From positions 1 to 22,608 of the forward strand of contig JAQTOJ010000003.1 in NCBI GenBank assembly GCA_028713395.1: 22,608 bases of DNA, read 5' to 3'. The DNA is from Dehalococcoidales bacterium (GTDB taxonomy: Bacteria; Chloroflexota; Dehalococcoidia; Dehalococcoidales; Fen-1064). The translations under genes and the position numbers were made by a program. This document shows positions 1-8,687 of the stretch, piece after piece (the first letter of the stretch is position 1; each line of letters begins with the position of its first letter). A model generated the notes under the pieces. It had not been told where the DNA came from, did not search any database, and saw only the letters and a list, made by a program, of their open reading frames with translations.

Positions 1-2
1 AT

Positions 3-563
3 ATTCCTTTATCTCTTTCCGCCAGGTTGGTATTCGAGCAGAGTTACGATGAAGTGGACGGCGATAGCGCTTCCAGCACGGAATTATACGTTTTGCTCTC
101 CCGGCTGGCGGAAGCACCCATCAAGCAGGGCATCGCCGTCACCGGCTCGGTCAACCAGAAGGGCGAGGTACAGGCGATAGGCGGGGTCAATGAGAAAATC
201 GAGGGCTTTTTTGAAATTTGCCGTTATAAAGGCCTAAACGGGCAACAGGGGGTGATCATTCCCGCCAGCAACGTGATGCACCTGATGTTGAAAGATGAGG
301 TGGTAAAATCTATTAAAACCGGCAAGTTCCACATTTATCCTGTAAATACCATCGACGAGGGGATAGAGATACTCACCGGACAAAAAGCCGGCAAACGCCT
401 GAAATCCGGCAATTTTGAACCCAAATCAATCAACGACAGCGTACAAAAACGCCTCATATCGATGTCCAACAAGATGCGGAATTACGGTCGAGTTGAGGAA
501 AAACCTAAAAATCGCAAAACCTCTACCGCGAAAACCGCACCAAAAAAATCCGGTAAGCGATAA
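3..563 (+). CDS. Lon-family ATP-dependent protease, C-terminal part (5' end outside window)
   Basis: This is the proteolytic (S16) domain of a Lon-like AAA+ serine protease; the ATPase part lies upstream of the window. The frame is open from base 3, so the TTG at 27 is not a true start: the residues before it (ARLVFEQSYDEVDGDSASS) already belong to the conserved Lon protease core. The catalytic Ser lies in GDSAS and the catalytic Lys in GGVNEKIEG, the expected Ser-Lys dyad. The last 40 or so residues are basic and Lys/Pro-rich, probably a disordered tail. The wording resembles the LonB/LonC-like proteins (VFEQSY...GDSASSTE) more than classical LonA (GPSAG), but the subtype cannot be settled without the N-terminus. 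The gap to the next gene (178 bp) shows no clear terminator. Confidence 0.85.
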   Translation: MPLSLSARLVFEQSYDEVDGDSASSTELYVLLSRLAEAPIKQGIAVTGSVNQKGEVQAIGGVNEKIEGFFEICRYKGLNGQQGVIIPASNVMHLMLKDEVVKSIKTGKFHIYPVNTIDEGIEILTGQKAGKRLKSGNFEPKSINDSVQKRLISMSNKMRNYGRVEEKPKNRKTSTAKTAPKKSGKR

Positions 564-668
564 TGCAAAATAAAACCGTACCCGGTCTTTATAAAACATT
601 TACGCTGTACCAGCACCGGTTATCAAGTCTAAATACGTAAAATCAAACGTCCTATGACCAAAGCACTA

Positions 669-697
669 TTGTGTGCCTGTCCACATGCTTATATGAT
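669..697 (+). promoter_or_regulatory. Predicted sigma70-type promoter of the pilus operon
   Basis: TTGTGT (669-674) and TATGAT (692-697) are separated by 17 bp, giving a start near 704 and a leader of about 38 nt before the pilB ATG. The leader holds sequence words shared with the major pilin leader (see findings). Prediction from pattern only. Confidence 0.5.
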
Positions 698-741
698 ATT
701 GGTGTACAAACATATAGACACAAAGTGACAGGATTTACACA

Positions 742-2265
742 ATGAGCGTGCAGGTCAAACAATCCGAGTGGAAAAAACAGTTGCCGCAACCGGAAGCCCT
801 GGTGCTGATTCCGGAAGTAATGGCGCGCAAATTCAAGGTGATTCCGCTTGCGGTGAATCAAACAACGTTAAAGGTGGCAATGGCTAACCCCACCGATATC
901 TTTGCGCTCGAAGCCCTGGGCACGAAGAGTCAAAAACGCATTGAAGCTTTATCCGCCACTACTGAAGATATTCTGGAAGCAATTGATTTTAACTATAAAG
1001 CCTACGATGAAGTAGCCAAACAGATTTCCGGCATGACACTCACCGCACCGAACGTGAAAGCCGGCGGTCTACTGGAAGAGGGTAAGCTTGATGCCATTGC
1101 CAGCACGCCCATCGTGCAAGCCTTAACGTTGATAATCGATGAAGCGGTCAAAGCCCGCGCTTCGGATATCCATCTACAGCCACAGGAACACAACTTACGT
1201 GTGCGCTACCGCATCGATGGCACCCTCTACGATATGTTCACATTGCCATTGGAAAGCGTGAATCCGCTGTGTTCGCGGATCAAAATCATGGCAAACATGA
1301 ATATCGCCGACCACCACCGTCCCCAGGACGGTCACTTTTCCATCAACGCCAAAGGCAGGTTCCTGGATGTGCGTGTCGGCACCGTGCCGACGGTGTACGG
1401 TGAAATGGTGGCGTTACGCCTGTTGGACAAATCGCGTGTCAATCTGTCTCTGAGCCAGATCGGTTTTGCGCCGGAAAGCCTGGTGACCTACGAAAAAATG
1501 CTCAAAGCGCCGTACGGCATGATACTGGTGAGCGGGCCTACCGGCGCCGGGAAAACTACCACACTCTACGCATCCATTAATACACTCGATAGCACACAAC
1601 TCAACATCATCACCATCGAAGACCCGGTGGAATATCGTTTCAAGAATATCAATCAGATTCAAGTGAATTCCCGCGCCGATGTTACCTTCGCGGCGGGTTT
1701 ACGTTCCATATTGCGTCTTGACCCGGACGTGGTGTTAGTGGGTGAAATCCGCGATGCCGAAACGGCCGGTATCGCCATTCAGGCAGCCTTGACCGGACAC
1801 CTGGTGCTTTCCTCAATCCACGCCAACGATACCGCCGGCGCCGTGATGCGACTTTTCGATCTGGGGATCGAACCTTTCCTGGTTTCCTCTGCTTTGATCG
1901 GCGTCATTGCGCAACGCATGGTCAAAAGGGTCTGTCCGAATTGCGGTGAAATACAAATAGCCCCGCAACTGGAACAAATAGCTTACAACCGGGAGATGGG
2001 TGAAAAACAAAAGGAATTTCTTTACGGCAAGGGTTGCCGATTTTGCTCTAACACCGGTTATCACGGGCGCACCGGCATTTTCGAGATCATGGCGTTGAAC
2101 GATGAGATGCGCACCATGCTGCTGGATAAGGACGAAGCCCCGAAACTCCACGACCTGGCCATACAACAGGGCATGGTAACACTGATGAAAGACGGCATGC
2201 TCAAGGTCAAGGGCGGAATAACGACGCCGGCGGAAGTCCTGCGCAATACCTACATCACCGAGTAG
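742..2265 (+). CDS. pilB: Type IV pilus extension ATPase PilB (GspE/T2SSE family)
   Basis: PilB is a hexameric cytoplasmic ATPase that powers pilin polymerisation at the PilC platform. The 507-residue protein has an N-terminal T2SSE_N-like region (about residues 20-120), then the secretion ATPase core: Walker A GPTGAGKTT at 265-273 with K271, an acidic Asp box around ITIEDPVEY, Walker B in LDPDVVLVGEIRD (326-338), and a His box (SSIHAND). A zinc-binding tetracysteine insertion, typical of PilB/GspE and absent from PilT, is formed by C398, C401, C432 and C435. It is the first gene of the operon. The SD before ATG 742 is weak (AGG at 730-732). Length and all motifs are normal; the distinction from GspE rests on the pilM/N/O and pilT genes in the same operon. 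Confidence 0.95.
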   Translation: MSVQVKQSEWKKQLPQPEALVLIPEVMARKFKVIPLAVNQTTLKVAMANPTDIFALEALGTKSQKRIEALSATTEDILEAIDFNYKAYDEVAKQISGMTLTAPNVKAGGLLEEGKLDAIASTPIVQALTLIIDEAVKARASDIHLQPQEHNLRVRYRIDGTLYDMFTLPLESVNPLCSRIKIMANMNIADHHRPQDGHFSINAKGRFLDVRVGTVPTVYGEMVALRLLDKSRVNLSLSQIGFAPESLVTYEKMLKAPYGMILVSGPTGAGKTTTLYASINTLDSTQLNIITIEDPVEYRFKNINQIQVNSRADVTFAAGLRSILRLDPDVVLVGEIRDAETAGIAIQAALTGHLVLSSIHANDTAGAVMRLFDLGIEPFLVSSALIGVIAQRMVKRVCPNCGEIQIAPQLEQIAYNREMGEKQKEFLYGKGCRFCSNTGYHGRTGIFEIMALNDEMRTMLLDKDEAPKLHDLAIQQGMVTLMKDGMLKVKGGITTPAEVLRNTYITE

Positions 2266-2276
2266 AGGAGAATATC

Positions 2277-3485
2277 TTGGTTTATCAATATATTGCCTTC
2301 AAAGAAAACGGGAATGTGGTCAAAGGCAAGCTGTCAGCCACTAATGAAGAAACCGCGCTGCACTTGCTGGACTACGCCGGTTACCGGGTCGTCAGCCTCA
2401 AAGTACTGGCGCCGCTGCTCAGTCTTGGGAAACTAAATGCCCGCATGACGAAAATCAAACCCCAGGATATTATCTTGTTTTACCGGCAACTTGCTCTGCT
2501 GCTGGAATCCGGCATGGATATTATCTCCGCCCTGGAAATTCTGCGGGTGCAGTCCGCCAGCGGCGTCATGAAAAATGTTTATACGGATATTATTGCGGAA
2601 CTACGCGCCGGTAATCCGCTATCGAAAGCCCTGGATAAACACCCCAAAATCTTCTCCGCCTTGTGCCGGCAATCTTTACGGGTGGGGGAACAAGCCGGGG
2701 GCATCGAGACTATTTTAAGGCAGATGGCAGATTATATGCAGCGTGAATTAAACACGGGCAAGAGCATCAAGAGCGCCTTGACCTACCCCATCATAGCCGC
2801 CATCGCTACCGTGATAGTTGTGGCGATTCTGGTGGGTTTTGTTTTACCCGCATTCGGCAACCTCTATGGCTCTCTGGGGGTGCAACTGCCGGCATTGACA
2901 CGCAATCTCATTGCCGTCTCCACGTTTGTGAAAAGCAATTTTATCTTCTTCGGCACAATCATCGGCGGGGCTATACTCGGAGTGTCTATTTACATCCGCA
3001 CTGTGCCGGGTCGGCTGGCGTTCGACCGCTTTTCCCTCAAAATACCGGTCTTGGGCAGAATTACCCACCTCAAAGAATTATCCCGCATTTGCCGGAGCAT
3101 CTCGCTCTTGTTCCGTTCCGGGTTACCGCTCACGGAAATACTGCCGCTGGTAATCAACAGCACCGGCAATAAAGCTATCGTCAAATCGCTGGAGACGGTG
3201 AAAGAAGATATGTTCAAAGGAGACGGGCTTTCCAAACCGATGATGAAAGACCCCCTCTTTTTACCGATGATGGTGCAAATGGTGAAGGTTGGGGAAGAAA
3301 CGGGTAATCTGGACGTTACCTTGATGGCCGTGGCGGAAAGCTATGAAACCGAATCCAAGGACAAAACCGACGCGCTGGTGGCGATGATACAACCCACCAT
3401 GACAATCGTCATCGGCGGCATTATCGGTTTGATTGCGCTCTCCATGGTTTCCGCTATGTATTCCATTTACGGGCAGGCATTCTGA
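2277..3485 (+). CDS. pilC: Type IV pilus inner-membrane platform protein PilC (T2SSF family)
   Basis: PilC is the polytopic platform protein that contacts the assembly and retraction ATPases and rotates or feeds pilin subunits. The 402-residue product has two T2SSF domains (about 65-190 and 265-390) with the repeated pattern of a long helical cytoplasmic part followed by a membrane helix. Hydrophobic segments are at about 170-195, 222-242 and 372-397, the usual PilC/GspF count. The start is a TTG at 2277, supported by GAGGAG at 2265-2270 with 6-nt spacing and by the family-typical opening VYQYIAFKENG. It begins 11 bp after the pilB stop and ends with TGATG, overlapping the next gene by one base, which suggests translational coupling. 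Confidence 0.94.
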   Translation: MVYQYIAFKENGNVVKGKLSATNEETALHLLDYAGYRVVSLKVLAPLLSLGKLNARMTKIKPQDIILFYRQLALLLESGMDIISALEILRVQSASGVMKNVYTDIIAELRAGNPLSKALDKHPKIFSALCRQSLRVGEQAGGIETILRQMADYMQRELNTGKSIKSALTYPIIAAIATVIVVAILVGFVLPAFGNLYGSLGVQLPALTRNLIAVSTFVKSNFIFFGTIIGGAILGVSIYIRTVPGRLAFDRFSLKIPVLGRITHLKELSRICRSISLLFRSGLPLTEILPLVINSTGNKAIVKSLETVKEDMFKGDGLSKPMMKDPLFLPMMVQMVKVGEETGNLDVTLMAVAESYETESKDKTDALVAMIQPTMTIVIGGIIGLIALSMVSAMYSIYGQAF

Positions 3486-3868
3486 TGTTTGTTAACAGGC
3501 TGGTGTCACAACAAAAAGGCTTCGGTTTGATAGAAACCGCGTTAGCCCTGGGCATGCTGGGCGTGATAGCGGTGGCCTTTTTCAGTGGTCTGGCAACAGG
3601 CACCCGCGCCAGTATGGTCACCCGGGATAACACCATGGCGGAAAGCCTGGCGCGCAGCCAGTTGGAATATGTGAAGAAATGCGCCTATGTAACCGGAACC
3701 ACCGTTTACCCGGTCGACGCAGGAATTCCCACCGGCACCGGTTGGGTAATACTACCTGCTACCTCCGCGAGTCTTTCGACACCGGATAACGGTATCCAAA
3801 AAATAACAGTAACGATACAGAAAAACGGGGAAACCGTGTTTGAATTAAGCGGATACAAAATCCAATGA
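3485..3868 (+). CDS. Prepilin-like minor pseudopilin (PilV/GspI-like)
   Basis: This 127-residue protein carries a class III prepilin signal: a short basic leader ending QQKG, cleavage after G12, F13 at mature position 1 and the key Glu at E17 (mature +5), followed by a hydrophobic helix (about 15-35). It is probably processed by the PilD encoded at 9557-10342 and built into the pilus or its tip as a minor subunit. The position between pilC and the next two prepilin-like genes, and the repeated start/stop overlaps (TGATG before, ATGA after), fit a minor-pilin set. The globular part (36-127) has no motif I recognise. Naming it PilV rather than another minor pilin is a guess based on order. Confidence 0.82.
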   Translation: MFVNRLVSQQKGFGLIETALALGMLGVIAVAFFSGLATGTRASMVTRDNTMAESLARSQLEYVKKCAYVTGTTVYPVDAGIPTGTGWVILPATSASLSTPDNGIQKITVTIQKNGETVFELSGYKIQ

Positions 3869-4404
3869 AAAACAGAAATGAAAACGGTTTTGGCGCGGTG
3901 GAACTGCTGATCGGACTGGTGGTGGCGGCTATGATCGGGTTAGGCACCACCATGCTCACTCAACAGACCCTGACTGTCAACGATCGGACGCATACCAATA
4001 TCGCCACCACCACCCAGGTGGAAAATGCCGGTTACTGGATATCAAGAGACGCCCAGATGTCCGAGGATATTTTAACGGCGGGACTGGATTCCCAAACCTT
4101 CATCGAATTCGGTTGGACGGAATGGTTGCTGGGACAGGACTCTATTTACCATTCGGTCATCTACTCCTTTGCCAATACTGAGGATGGCGTGGGGGATCTG
4201 ATGAGAACCCACTGGAGCAGCGCCGGTGAAAACCAGACCACCCTGGTTGCCAAATATATATATTTCGATCCCGAGGATACGGATGGTTCCTCTTTGGCTG
4301 ATTTTGCAAACGGTTACCTCAATATCCGGTTAGTCTCGATTCTGGGGCACGATACCGCGATACGTAATACCAAAGTCTCCCCACGTCCCGGATTCGCATG
4401 GTGA
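3865..4404 (+). CDS. Prepilin-like minor pseudopilin (PilW/GspJ-like)
   Basis: The 179-residue product begins with a very short leader, MKNRNENG, then FGAVE, giving predicted cleavage after G8 with Glu at E13 (mature +5). A hydrophobic N-terminal helix follows (about 10-32, ending before TMLTQQ). The large C-terminal domain begins with the VENAGYWISRDAQMS segment, similar in style to PilW/GspJ proteins, which is the reason for the tentative name. It overlaps the previous gene by 4 bp (ATGA) and precedes the next by 3 bp. Expected role: minor pilin initiating or capping the fibre. No Cys residues are visible in the globular part. Confidence 0.8.
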   Translation: MKNRNENGFGAVELLIGLVVAAMIGLGTTMLTQQTLTVNDRTHTNIATTTQVENAGYWISRDAQMSEDILTAGLDSQTFIEFGWTEWLLGQDSIYHSVIYSFANTEDGVGDLMRTHWSSAGENQTTLVAKYIYFDPEDTDGSSLADFANGYLNIRLVSILGHDTAIRNTKVSPRPGFAW

Positions 4405-4407
4405 AAA

Positions 4408-5238
4408 ATGAAGAATATAAGTAAAATTTTCCGGGGTGAAGAAAGCGGTCAGGTACTATTGGTTGTCCTGGCGGTCTTGTTGCTAGGCAGTCTCTCCATC
4501 ACACCCGTTTTAAGCTTTGCCAGCACCAGCATCGCCGCCAATAACCGGCTGGAAATTCAAACCAAGGGCATTTACGCGGCTGAAGCCGGTGTAGAAAAGG
4601 TACGCTGGAGTTTAGAAAACAATGCCCAGCCACCCGTCAGCTTGGCAAACGACATCAATGATATGGGTGTGGGCATGGAAACAGTTTTTCTGGGCAACTA
4701 CACTCTGTATTTCGGCACGCTGGTGCCCACCAACGGGCATAGCAATTTCTTGCGGGTGCAGGGTGATATGGTCTGGAACGGGGGGGTGAATGCTTATCTC
4801 TACACCATCACGGTGACCAAACAAAATACACCCAGTACCGTATTCATCAACCAGGTGGGCGTGCGATTACCGCCGGGTTACCATTACGTGGCTTACTCTG
4901 CCAATGATTTTCCCACCAACGTGGCGAGGGGAGAGCCGGAAATTTCCCAGGACTCGCTTGGGGCGGAGATGATGAACTGGACTTTCTCCAACACCAAAGT
5001 TGACCCCACCAAGACCGAAAAGTTTTATGTGACCGGAGAAGGAGAACTGGAGGGCGATTACACGTGGGTCGTAGCCAACCGGTCCGATATCGGGGAAGTG
5101 GGAGAGATAACCGGCGGTGTTTACGATGTGACTTCGACCGCCACCAACGATACAGACAATGTGACCGCCATCATTCAAACCAAATTGATGATGGTGGGGG
5201 GACAAGCTGAGGTGATTTCATGGCAGATAACAAAGTAA
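4408..5238 (+). CDS. PilX/GspK-like minor pilus component
   Basis: The 276-residue protein has a prepilin-like N-terminus (KIFRGEESG then QVLLVVLAVLL) but position +5 after the likely cleavage site at G14 is V19, not Glu. Absence of Glu+5 is typical of GspK/PilX-like tip subunits, which do not pack in the fibre like major pilins. The segment IYAAEAGVEKVRWSLE just after the hydrophobic helix is a hallmark of PilX-type proteins. The rest is a beta-rich domain of unknown function. Its 3' end overlaps the next gene by 19 bp. With the two preceding genes it probably forms the tip/priming complex of the pilus; this is inferred from family behaviour and gene order. Confidence 0.75.
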   Translation: MKNISKIFRGEESGQVLLVVLAVLLLGSLSITPVLSFASTSIAANNRLEIQTKGIYAAEAGVEKVRWSLENNAQPPVSLANDINDMGVGMETVFLGNYTLYFGTLVPTNGHSNFLRVQGDMVWNGGVNAYLYTITVTKQNTPSTVFINQVGVRLPPGYHYVAYSANDFPTNVARGEPEISQDSLGAEMMNWTFSNTKVDPTKTEKFYVTGEGELEGDYTWVVANRSDIGEVGEITGGVYDVTSTATNDTDNVTAIIQTKLMMVGGQAEVISWQITK

Positions 5239-5828
5239 TCGCACGGTCTATTCCCAGGTTTCAAATCAACTTAAAGCTCGGGAAAAAAACCCTGGCCGTA
5301 ATGGGATTGGGCATCGTGGCGATCGCGGCGGTGGGCGTGCTGGGATACCGCAATCAACAAATCGCCGAGCAAAAGACACTGGAAGAAGAACTGACCGTCG
5401 TGCAAAACCGGCTGGCCGCGCTGGGACTGGACGAATTACATGTTCAGTATGCTTCGATAACTTCTCAAATCGACCAGGCAAAAACCCAGATCCATGAATT
5501 AAAAGCCCAGGTTGGCGTGCCAATCAACAGCATCGAAACCAGCGACAAGCTATTCGCCATCGCGCAAAAAAGCGGGGTGAAAATAACCAACATCGTGACC
5601 ATTGTCAGCTCCCCTTCCGAGCTCCTGAAAGTGCCGGTGGATGGTATGCCCGTGACACTGGAGTTACAAGGGGAATTGGTCAAGTTGGTTGACTATCTTA
5701 GTGTTTTGAAAACCGATTTTCTGACCGGTTATGTGGATGATGTGAGTTTTGTAATTTCGGCGGATGAACCGGCGACCCTTTCCACCGCCACCATTAACAT
5801 GATGATTTACACCTACCGGGAGAACTAA
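5220..5828 (+). CDS. pilO: PilO-like pilus assembly protein
   Basis: The 202-residue protein has a short basic cytoplasmic N-terminus, one membrane helix (about 25-43), a coiled coil (about 45-95, rich in E/Q/L heptads) and a C-terminal PilO-type alpha/beta domain (about 100-202) that includes VPVTLELQGELVKLVDYLSVLKTDF, a segment characteristic of PilO. PilO pairs with PilN in the membrane to form the alignment subcomplex. The SD GAGGTGA (5209-5215) lies inside the end of the previous gene. The order here is PilO then PilM-PilN, not the proteobacterial M-N-O-P, and no PilP or PilQ follows, which fits a cell envelope without an outer-membrane secretin. Confidence 0.8.
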   Translation: MADNKVIARSIPRFQINLKLGKKTLAVMGLGIVAIAAVGVLGYRNQQIAEQKTLEEELTVVQNRLAALGLDELHVQYASITSQIDQAKTQIHELKAQVGVPINSIETSDKLFAIAQKSGVKITNIVTIVSSPSELLKVPVDGMPVTLELQGELVKLVDYLSVLKTDFLTGYVDDVSFVISADEPATLSTATINMMIYTYREN

Positions 5829-5829
5829 G

Positions 5830-7275
5830 ATGGCGCAAAAAACAACTAGTCTCTACATAGATGATGACGGTATAAAACTGCTAGTCAACCGTGGGGAACG
5901 TATCAAACGCTGGGGTAAAGTGAAGATCAGCCCCGGTCTGGTACAGGGTATGACCATACCGGAGCCGGCGAAGTTGGCGGAACAAATCACTCTCCTGATG
6001 AAAAAACTGAATGTCCGGGCGAAAAAAGTTGACTTAAGTATCAGCGCGCAGCAATGTTTGACCCGGCAGATCATGTTGCCGAATTTACCGAAAGCGCTAT
6101 TGACGGAAGCCGTCACCCGCGAAGCTCGCCGGATATTGCCGATCTCCCCGGAAGAATTATATCTCTCCTGGCAGATCGTGCCGGCGCCGGAAAACAAGTT
6201 GGAGGTTTTCCTGATCGGTTTGCTGCGTAAAAACATCGATCCTTTACTGGCAGCGTTGAAACTGGCCAACCTGAAGGTCAATTCGCTGGTGCTGAAACCC
6301 ATGGCGCTGGCACGTTTGATAAAGGAGCCAAATGCTTTACTGGTTGACGTGCAACCGACAGAATTCGATATCGTGCTGATGGTCAGGGGTATTCCCAACC
6401 CGATGCGCACGGTGCCGTTTTCCTCAGCGAAATTGACCTGGGAGGAAAAAGCTCCGATTATACTTGATGAGATCGACCGCACACTCAAGTTTTATTTATC
6501 AAATAATCCGGAAAGCCCGTTACCGGGGAAATTACCCGCATATTTTTCCGGCGACCTGAATAGCCAGGATCCTCTATGCGCGGCAATCACAGAAAGGTTC
6601 GATCTCGTTCCGGCGGCTTTGACCGCTAACACCGACCATCCGACCGGTTTCCGCCCGCAACTGTATATGGTCAATGTCGCCATGTCCAAACAGGGGACTA
6701 GTTCGATATGGAACCCCGTTTCACAGGGCTTGACCTTGAATATCCTGCCGGAAGAACACCGCGTGAAAACTATCAAATGGACGCGGGTTTTACCCGTGCC
6801 AGTGACGTTGGTATTGATTGGCGTCACCGTACCGATGGTGATACTCACTTCCGGGGCTTCGGTGAATATTGCCGCCGCGAGGGCGCAACTGGACGCCGCC
6901 AATCAAATCCTGCAGGAAAAACAGCTGGAGAAACAGAACCTGAAAAAAGACATTAAAGCCCAGGAGGATACCTTCAAAACGGTATCGGCGGAATTGTTGA
7001 ATGTCACCTTGTTACTGAATACCCTGACCACTACGGCGCAAACCAAGCCCGATGATATCAACATGATCATGAGCAACCAGCCGGAGAACCTTATTCTGGA
7101 TAATTTCACCTTGAACCAGAACACATTGGTGATGACGGGAAATGGCGATGAAGCTACCATACTAGACTATGCGAGGTCGCTACGCACTAGTCAACGCTTC
7201 AGTCTGGTCACAGTCGATAACATTACCAGAACTGTTAACGGTGACTACACTTTTAGTTTGACCGTAACTCGTTGA
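5830..7275 (+). CDS. PilM-PilN fusion protein (actin-like domain plus membrane-anchored PilN domain)
   Basis: The 481-residue product combines two proteins that are usually separate. Residues 1 to about 275 look like PilM, the actin-fold cytoplasmic protein that links PilB/PilC to PilN. After a linker that contains an NILPEE motif resembling the PilN N-terminal peptide (NLLPWR-type) come a membrane helix (about 320-343), a coiled coil (about 346-395) and a PilN-type C-terminal domain (about 400-481). The PilM nucleotide motifs are degenerate: the phosphate-1 region reads YIDDDGIKLL, and the phosphate-2 region VDVQPTEFDIVLMVRG lacks the usual glycine/threonine. ATP binding may therefore be lost. 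It starts 1 bp after the PilO-like gene (SD GGGAGA) and is followed 7 bp later by pilT. Fusion would fix the PilM:PilN ratio at 1:1. Confidence 0.8.
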   Translation: MAQKTTSLYIDDDGIKLLVNRGERIKRWGKVKISPGLVQGMTIPEPAKLAEQITLLMKKLNVRAKKVDLSISAQQCLTRQIMLPNLPKALLTEAVTREARRILPISPEELYLSWQIVPAPENKLEVFLIGLLRKNIDPLLAALKLANLKVNSLVLKPMALARLIKEPNALLVDVQPTEFDIVLMVRGIPNPMRTVPFSSAKLTWEEKAPIILDEIDRTLKFYLSNNPESPLPGKLPAYFSGDLNSQDPLCAAITERFDLVPAALTANTDHPTGFRPQLYMVNVAMSKQGTSSIWNPVSQGLTLNILPEEHRVKTIKWTRVLPVPVTLVLIGVTVPMVILTSGASVNIAAARAQLDAANQILQEKQLEKQNLKKDIKAQEDTFKTVSAELLNVTLLLNTLTTTAQTKPDDINMIMSNQPENLILDNFTLNQNTLVMTGNGDEATILDYARSLRTSQRFSLVTVDNITRTVNGDYTFSLTVTR

Positions 7276-7282
7276 GGAGCTT

Positions 7283-8401
7283 ATGGAGATATTCGAATTA
7301 TTAAAACTGGCACGGGCAAGAAATGCATCCGATCTTCACCTGGTGGCATACGTGCCGCCGGTCATGAGAATTCACGGGATACTGACCAAAGCGGAAGAAA
7401 TACCGCCAATGACGGAAGATGAGTTCCAGCAGGGCATCGCGGCGATGACCACCGCGGAAAATCTGGAGCGTTTTCGGAAGACGGGCGAGTTGGATTTCAG
7501 TTTTTCTATGGACGGCGGCAGATTCCGCTGCAATGCCTCACGCCACCTCGGTACCACTGCGCTGGTGATCCGTGTGTTACCGTTGAAGATTCCGGTGATC
7601 GAAGACCTGGGGCTGCCATCCATCTGCAAAGACCTGATCAACAAACCACGCGGCTTGATCATTATCAGCGGGCCTACCGGCAGCGGTAAAAGCACTACGC
7701 TGGCCGCCATGATCAACCATATAAATAGAAGTACAGAAAGCCGGGGACGAAGAATTGTCACCGTGGAAGACCCGGTGGAATACGTCTATCAAAACGAAAA
7801 TTGCCTGATCACCCAACGCGAACTGGGCAGCGATACGCAATCATTCAGTGAAGCCTTGCGGCATGTGCTGCGCCAGGACCCGGATATTATTCTCATCGGG
7901 GAAATGCGCGATCCGGAAACAGCCGCGGCGGCTTTGACCATAGCGGAAACGGGACATCTGGTCTTGACCACCGGTCACGCCCCCAGTTCCTCGGGCGCCA
8001 TCGAACGCGTTGTCGATTTGTTTCCGCCCCATGAAAGATCTTTGGTGCAAAGCCGTATTTCCACCTTATTAGTGGGCGTCCTCTGCCAAACGTTGATACC
8101 CCGGGTAGACAAGCAGGGTATGACCGCGGCCATCGAAATCATGCTGGCGAATACCGCCGTCCGCAACGTGATACGTGACGGGAAGATTTTCCAGATACCG
8201 AATATTATCCGCACCAACCAGCAGGAAGGCATGCAGTTGCTCGACCATGCCTTGATCAAATTATACCGGCATAAGGTAATTTCCAACCAGAGTCTCTACG
8301 CTTTCTGCAACGATCGGGATGAGATCGAACGGCTCTTCGGCAAGAACGAGGTCGTCCCCGAACAAGAGCCTGCTGTGGCGGTAAGCGTCAACAGGAATTA
8401 G
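7283..8401 (+). CDS. pilT: Type IV pilus retraction ATPase PilT
   Basis: PilT is the hexameric ATPase that depolymerises the pilus and drives twitching. The 372 residues include the PilT N-terminal PAS-like region opening with LLKLARARNASDLHL, Walker A GPTGSGKST at 130-138 (K136), an Asp box (TVEDPVEYVY), Walker B in RQDPDIILIGEMRD, a His box (TTGHAPSSS) and the C-terminal element AVRNVIRDGK, matching the AIRNLIRE motif that is diagnostic of PilT and needed for retraction. No tetracysteine is present, as expected. It starts with ATG 7 bp after the PilM-PilN stop; the SD GAGGAG (7274-7279) overlaps that stop codon. The C-terminal 25 residues after LFGKNE are a variable acidic/hydrophobic tail. 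It is the last gene of the operon. Confidence 0.95.
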   Translation: MEIFELLKLARARNASDLHLVAYVPPVMRIHGILTKAEEIPPMTEDEFQQGIAAMTTAENLERFRKTGELDFSFSMDGGRFRCNASRHLGTTALVIRVLPLKIPVIEDLGLPSICKDLINKPRGLIIISGPTGSGKSTTLAAMINHINRSTESRGRRIVTVEDPVEYVYQNENCLITQRELGSDTQSFSEALRHVLRQDPDIILIGEMRDPETAAAALTIAETGHLVLTTGHAPSSSGAIERVVDLFPPHERSLVQSRISTLLVGVLCQTLIPRVDKQGMTAAIEIMLANTAVRNVIRDGKIFQIPNIIRTNQQEGMQLLDHALIKLYRHKVISNQSLYAFCNDRDEIERLFGKNEVVPEQEPAVAVSVNRN

Positions 8402-8557
8402 GATTTTATATACGGGCGGGTTAACAGCAAGCCGCTGAAACCTACATTTACTTTATAAACCTATTAAGAGATACCCCGTACAGCAACAATCTCCCGGTGA
8501 CACAAACATTCGTGACCATTATTGCCGTTTGATGATCACAATTTCCGATGGGGTGGA

Positions 8558-8582
8558 TTTGAAACCCGCCCTTACGGTTTTC
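8558..8582. repeat. Dispersed repeat unit, copy 1 (degenerate palindrome)
   Basis: The 25 bases here are identical to 8849-8873. The flanking left arm (GGGTGGATTT) pairs imperfectly with the right arm (AAACCCGCCC), with one G-U and one mismatch, so this copy looks decayed. The form resembles REP-type palindromic elements. The element family was not identified. Confidence 0.7.
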
Positions 8583-8687
8583 CGGGTAAGGCAATGGGGG
8601 AGAAGCGACTCCTAAACTGATATAAAGTACCGCAGTCATCTTTGTTATAATTCAGAGTGAACCGCACGAGTTTGGTTTGGAAAGCAG

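Noticed and set aside
27..29. TTG 27 as the start of the Lon-like gene
   Set aside because: Conserved Lon residues continue upstream to the window edge, so the gene is truncated by the window.
2277..3485. Type II secretion system instead of type IV pilus
   Set aside because: The operon contains a PilT retraction ATPase, PilM/N/O-type proteins and a PilA-like pilin but no GspD/GspC/GspL, so a pilus fits better.
5853..6488. 211-residue minus-strand open frame
   Set aside because: It is fully antisense to the PilM part of the fusion gene, Ser-rich and without motifs or SD; it is a shadow of the real gene.
8448..8639. 63-residue minus-strand open frame in the pilT-pilin gap
   Set aside because: No SD, no motif, and it contains part of a palindromic repeat copy.
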